A stretch of DNA of 32,500 nt from Cryptomeria japonica (taxonomy: Eukaryota > Streptophyta > Pinopsida > Cupressales > Cupressaceae): the NCBI RefSeq assembly GCF_030272615.1, contig NC_081407.1, positions 374,367,518 through 374,400,017 on the forward strand, in the 5' to 3' direction. This document shows, piece after piece, positions 30,180 through 32,500 of this stretch. The notes under the pieces were generated by a model that was not told where the DNA came from, searched no databases, and saw nothing but the letters and a program-made list of their open reading frames with translations. Positions within the stretch are counted from its first letter, which is position 1. Each line of letters begins with the position of its first letter. The position numbers were made by a program, and so were the translations under genes.

Positions 30180-31738
30180 TGATGGCATTTGGCATAACTG
30201 ATGCAGATCAAGTGATGCAGTTGAACCTGGATGACTGCACCAGTAAAGGATAGAAATCTATTTGTGATGAAGAGATTGAGATTCTATGAATAGATGACAT
30301 GATCAATTATTTGTGTTGTCATTGCTGGCAACTAATGTTCCTGATGTTTTTTTTTGTCATCTAATTGTTCTGGTTTACCAAAAGATAGAGTTTACCTGCA
30401 GTGAACTAAAGTTTGTGAAATAGGAATTTAACCAATAAAATAGAATTATTTTGATTTGATCGGTCGATCAGTGATGACTGGTGATTTGTGGTTTGGATGG
30501 TGAACTTGTATCATGGAAAGATGTATATGACTGGAACCAGAACTTGTGATGATTACCAAAAGGAATGTTTCAAATTCTGATGAAGTTTTGCTAAGGTTTT
30601 AGTAGGGTTTAAGGATCGATGAAGAAATCATCAAACCAATAATGATTTATGTTATGATGGTGATCGATAATGAGTCCATATAAATTTGGTAACATGACAC
30701 AACTCGCGTGAAAGATTTGATAGTTATTTTAGCATGATTCAAGGAAGATTTTCTTGGGAATCAGCGAAACACTTAGTAGAGTGTTTTGAGGATACAGATC
30801 ATATTTTTGTGTTTATTTACAATCAACCAATGGTTGATATCGCATTGTAATTTGTTGTAATGATATGAATAGTGATCTATGATGATCTTTTGTGATCTAT
30901 TTGTAAATTCATGATGTAATTAGGTTTTGTGGCCGACCTAGTTGAGATGGCTATTTAGGTTGACACAGTTGATGTTTATTGTGTCGATAGTCTTGAGAAT
31001 GTGTTAAACCATCCAAGTGAAGTGTCAGATCTTCTTGTGAGTTGCCAAGTGTTGTGTATAACTGGATCTAATCAAGCAAGCAAAGAAGTGCAACTAACCA
31101 GATTATTTTCTTAGTGTTGTTCCCTAATAGTAGCAACAGGTTAAATCCCTTGACTGGGTAGGTTCTAACAGGCCTTGAAAATTTAAGTCTTGTAATAGGG
31201 AAGCTCTCAAAAGAGTGTTAAATCCTCTCATGAGGTTGATCCTGATAGATCATCAAGCCCCTAACCAAGTTGCAAGGCAAATCCCCTAACTAGGTTACTC
31301 CTAACAGGATCTGCTCTTAACAGGGCTAAGATCCTAACAAGGCGTACTTCAAAAGACTACAAATATTTGTGGGTGTCAACTCCCACTATGGTTTTTTTCC
31401 TATTTGGGTTTCCACGTCAAAAACTAATGGTGTTCATGTGTGGAATATTTTTCATGTGATGTTCTTGTTTATATTTCATTTCATACATTATTTCTGAGAC
31501 ATCGGTTATTATGTTTTATCAGAAGTTTATCAGAGGGTACCAATATTGATAAGAAGTTGTTTGAGAAAGTATTTGATCTTATTGATAAGGTTAATGAGTT
31601 GGTAATTGATCAAGTTTATATAATTGTTTTGGTGGTCTCAGATCTAAAATAAGTTTGATTTTGAGTTAATGTTTCAATTGGTCTTAATATTGATTCACCC
31701 CTCCTCTCAGTATTAACCGGATCCTCATAGGATTAACA
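30180..31738 (+). mobile_element. 3' LTR of element E
   Basis: 1,559 bases from TGATGGC to GATTAACA. The right part carries TTAAATCCCTTGACTGGGTAG, several CTAACAGG blocks (about 31139-31345), GGCGTACTTCAAAAGA, a CCCACTATGG...CCTATTTGGGTTTCCACG segment and the shared motif at 31690-31710. The same order occurs in the LTR of C. The 5' LTR and coding region are outside the window. A possible TSD, TATAA (31739-31743), cannot be checked. Confidence 0.8.
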
Positions 31739-32343
31739 TATAAGTTTGTTGTGGATGATCTTTTTGATGGATGGTATGAATTTATGCAAATGAGTGGTGA
31801 TCAAGAATCCATTTTGGCACAATTTCATGTGTGCATTCTTGATCTGGTAACTAACTGAGATAGTGAACAGGGCAGAACAGAGCATAATAGAGAAGGTGAT
31901 CTATTTAGTATGTTTAGCACTCAACTAAAACTCATCCAGGCATTGTAGATGACATTTTAGAGTTCATTCACTATAATTCGCCATTATAACTAATTTTTAA
32001 GGTAGTGAGCCTTCCTTGAGGGTTGTAGCCTTTTGAGTTATTGTAATTGAGCAATGAGCTCTAGGTAGTGTGCCTGAATGTTTGTGCATTCCCATATTGT
32101 AATATTATTTTGCTACTAATCATAGTGGAATAATATTGTGGGTTCAAATCCCACCATGGTTTTTCCCATTTGGGTTTCCACGTAAAAATACAGTGTTATG
32201 CTTTTGTGATTGTTTGTTCTATGTTTCTACATTTCAGTTTCATCTATTTGCTTCTGATAGTTTAAAGATAAGCTTGAAAATTTTCTAACTCATGGATCGT
32301 TGATTCACCCCCCCCCCCCTCTCAGTGATCCCTGATTTCAACA
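31739..32343 (+). mobile_element. Partial LTR F, plus strand
   Basis: Ends GATTTCAACA at 32343 and contains GTGGGTTCAAATCCCACC, ATGGTTTTTCCCATTTGGG and TTTCCACGTAAAA, then the shared motif at 32300-32325 with a run of 12 C (32308-32319). These are the conserved blocks of the other LTRs here. No start is visible. The left edge meets the end of E, so E probably inserted into this LTR and its first part lies outside the window. It has no PBS after it, so it is a 3' or solo LTR. Confidence 0.65.
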
Positions 32344-32500
32344 TATAGATATGTAATGGAGGAAATGTGACTAGCTACAAACAGAAAATGTTCCTCTAAG
32401 AGCCAATTTCACAACATACATTCAAATATCTCCAACTAGTTAAACCAATGGAAATATCTAATTATAAATAATGAAAATGAAGTTTGCGATTATAGAAGTA
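32344..32500. other. Unassigned flanking sequence
   Basis: 157 AT-rich bases after the end of LTR F. There is no reading frame, PBS or repeat match within the window. It may be the chromosomal sequence, or an older element, that F inserted into. Confidence 0.4.

Overview
This window is plant DNA made almost entirely of LTR retrotransposons nested inside one another. I see no host gene, rRNA or tRNA gene, and no CRISPR array. The evidence for a plant is: Ty1/copia gag-pol fragments in the order protease-integrase-reverse transcriptase-RNase H, primer binding sites complementary to initiator-Met tRNA (TGGTATCAGAGC type), polypurine tracts of the form AAAGGGGGAGAT, and LTRs of 1.2 to 2 kb. Such deep nesting suggests a large, repeat-rich genome, possibly a gymnosperm; I cannot name the species.

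Layout, inferred from LTR ends and 5-bp target-site duplications (TSDs). Element A (minus strand, 7444-15531, TSD TTACC) sits in the gag region of element B. B (minus, 1246-17933, TSD AACCA) sits inside the LTR of element C (plus; LTR 81-1245 continuing at 17939-18292). B also carries a solo LTR, S (plus, 2715-3868), in its polypurine tract. C sits in the RNase H of element D (minus, 18293-29779, running off the left edge behind C). D also carries element G (minus, 19205-23844, TSD AGGCT) in its reverse transcriptase gene. D lies next to the 3' end of element E (plus; PPT 30168-30179, LTR 30180-31738). E abuts the end of another plus-strand LTR, F (to 32343). About 157 bases of unassigned sequence follow.

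B and D are ordinary but decayed copia elements with recognisable gag, protease, integrase, RT and RNase H. Removing A from B, and G from D, puts the host reading frames back in register, which supports the nesting.

Element A is the most unusual object. It has matched LTRs, PBS, PPT and TSD but no protease, integrase, RT or RNase H. It carries two long minus-strand reading frames instead: ORF1 (14257-12905, about 450 codons; coiled coil plus five CCHC zinc-knuckle-like motifs) and ORF2 (12362-8994, about 1,122 codons, starting MAPKIQD, which I do not recognise). Both are broken only by stop codons, not frameshifts. A is therefore a candidate non-autonomous retroelement with its own proteins, or one whose accessory proteins act with pol supplied by another element.

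G is also non-autonomous: about 2-kb LTRs around roughly 1 kb with no gag or pol (LARD-like). Its LTR resembles that of D, the element it interrupts. By-eye LTR comparison gives about 2-3% difference for A over 320 bases, about 9% for G and about 11% for B over shorter stretches, which fits A having inserted after B.
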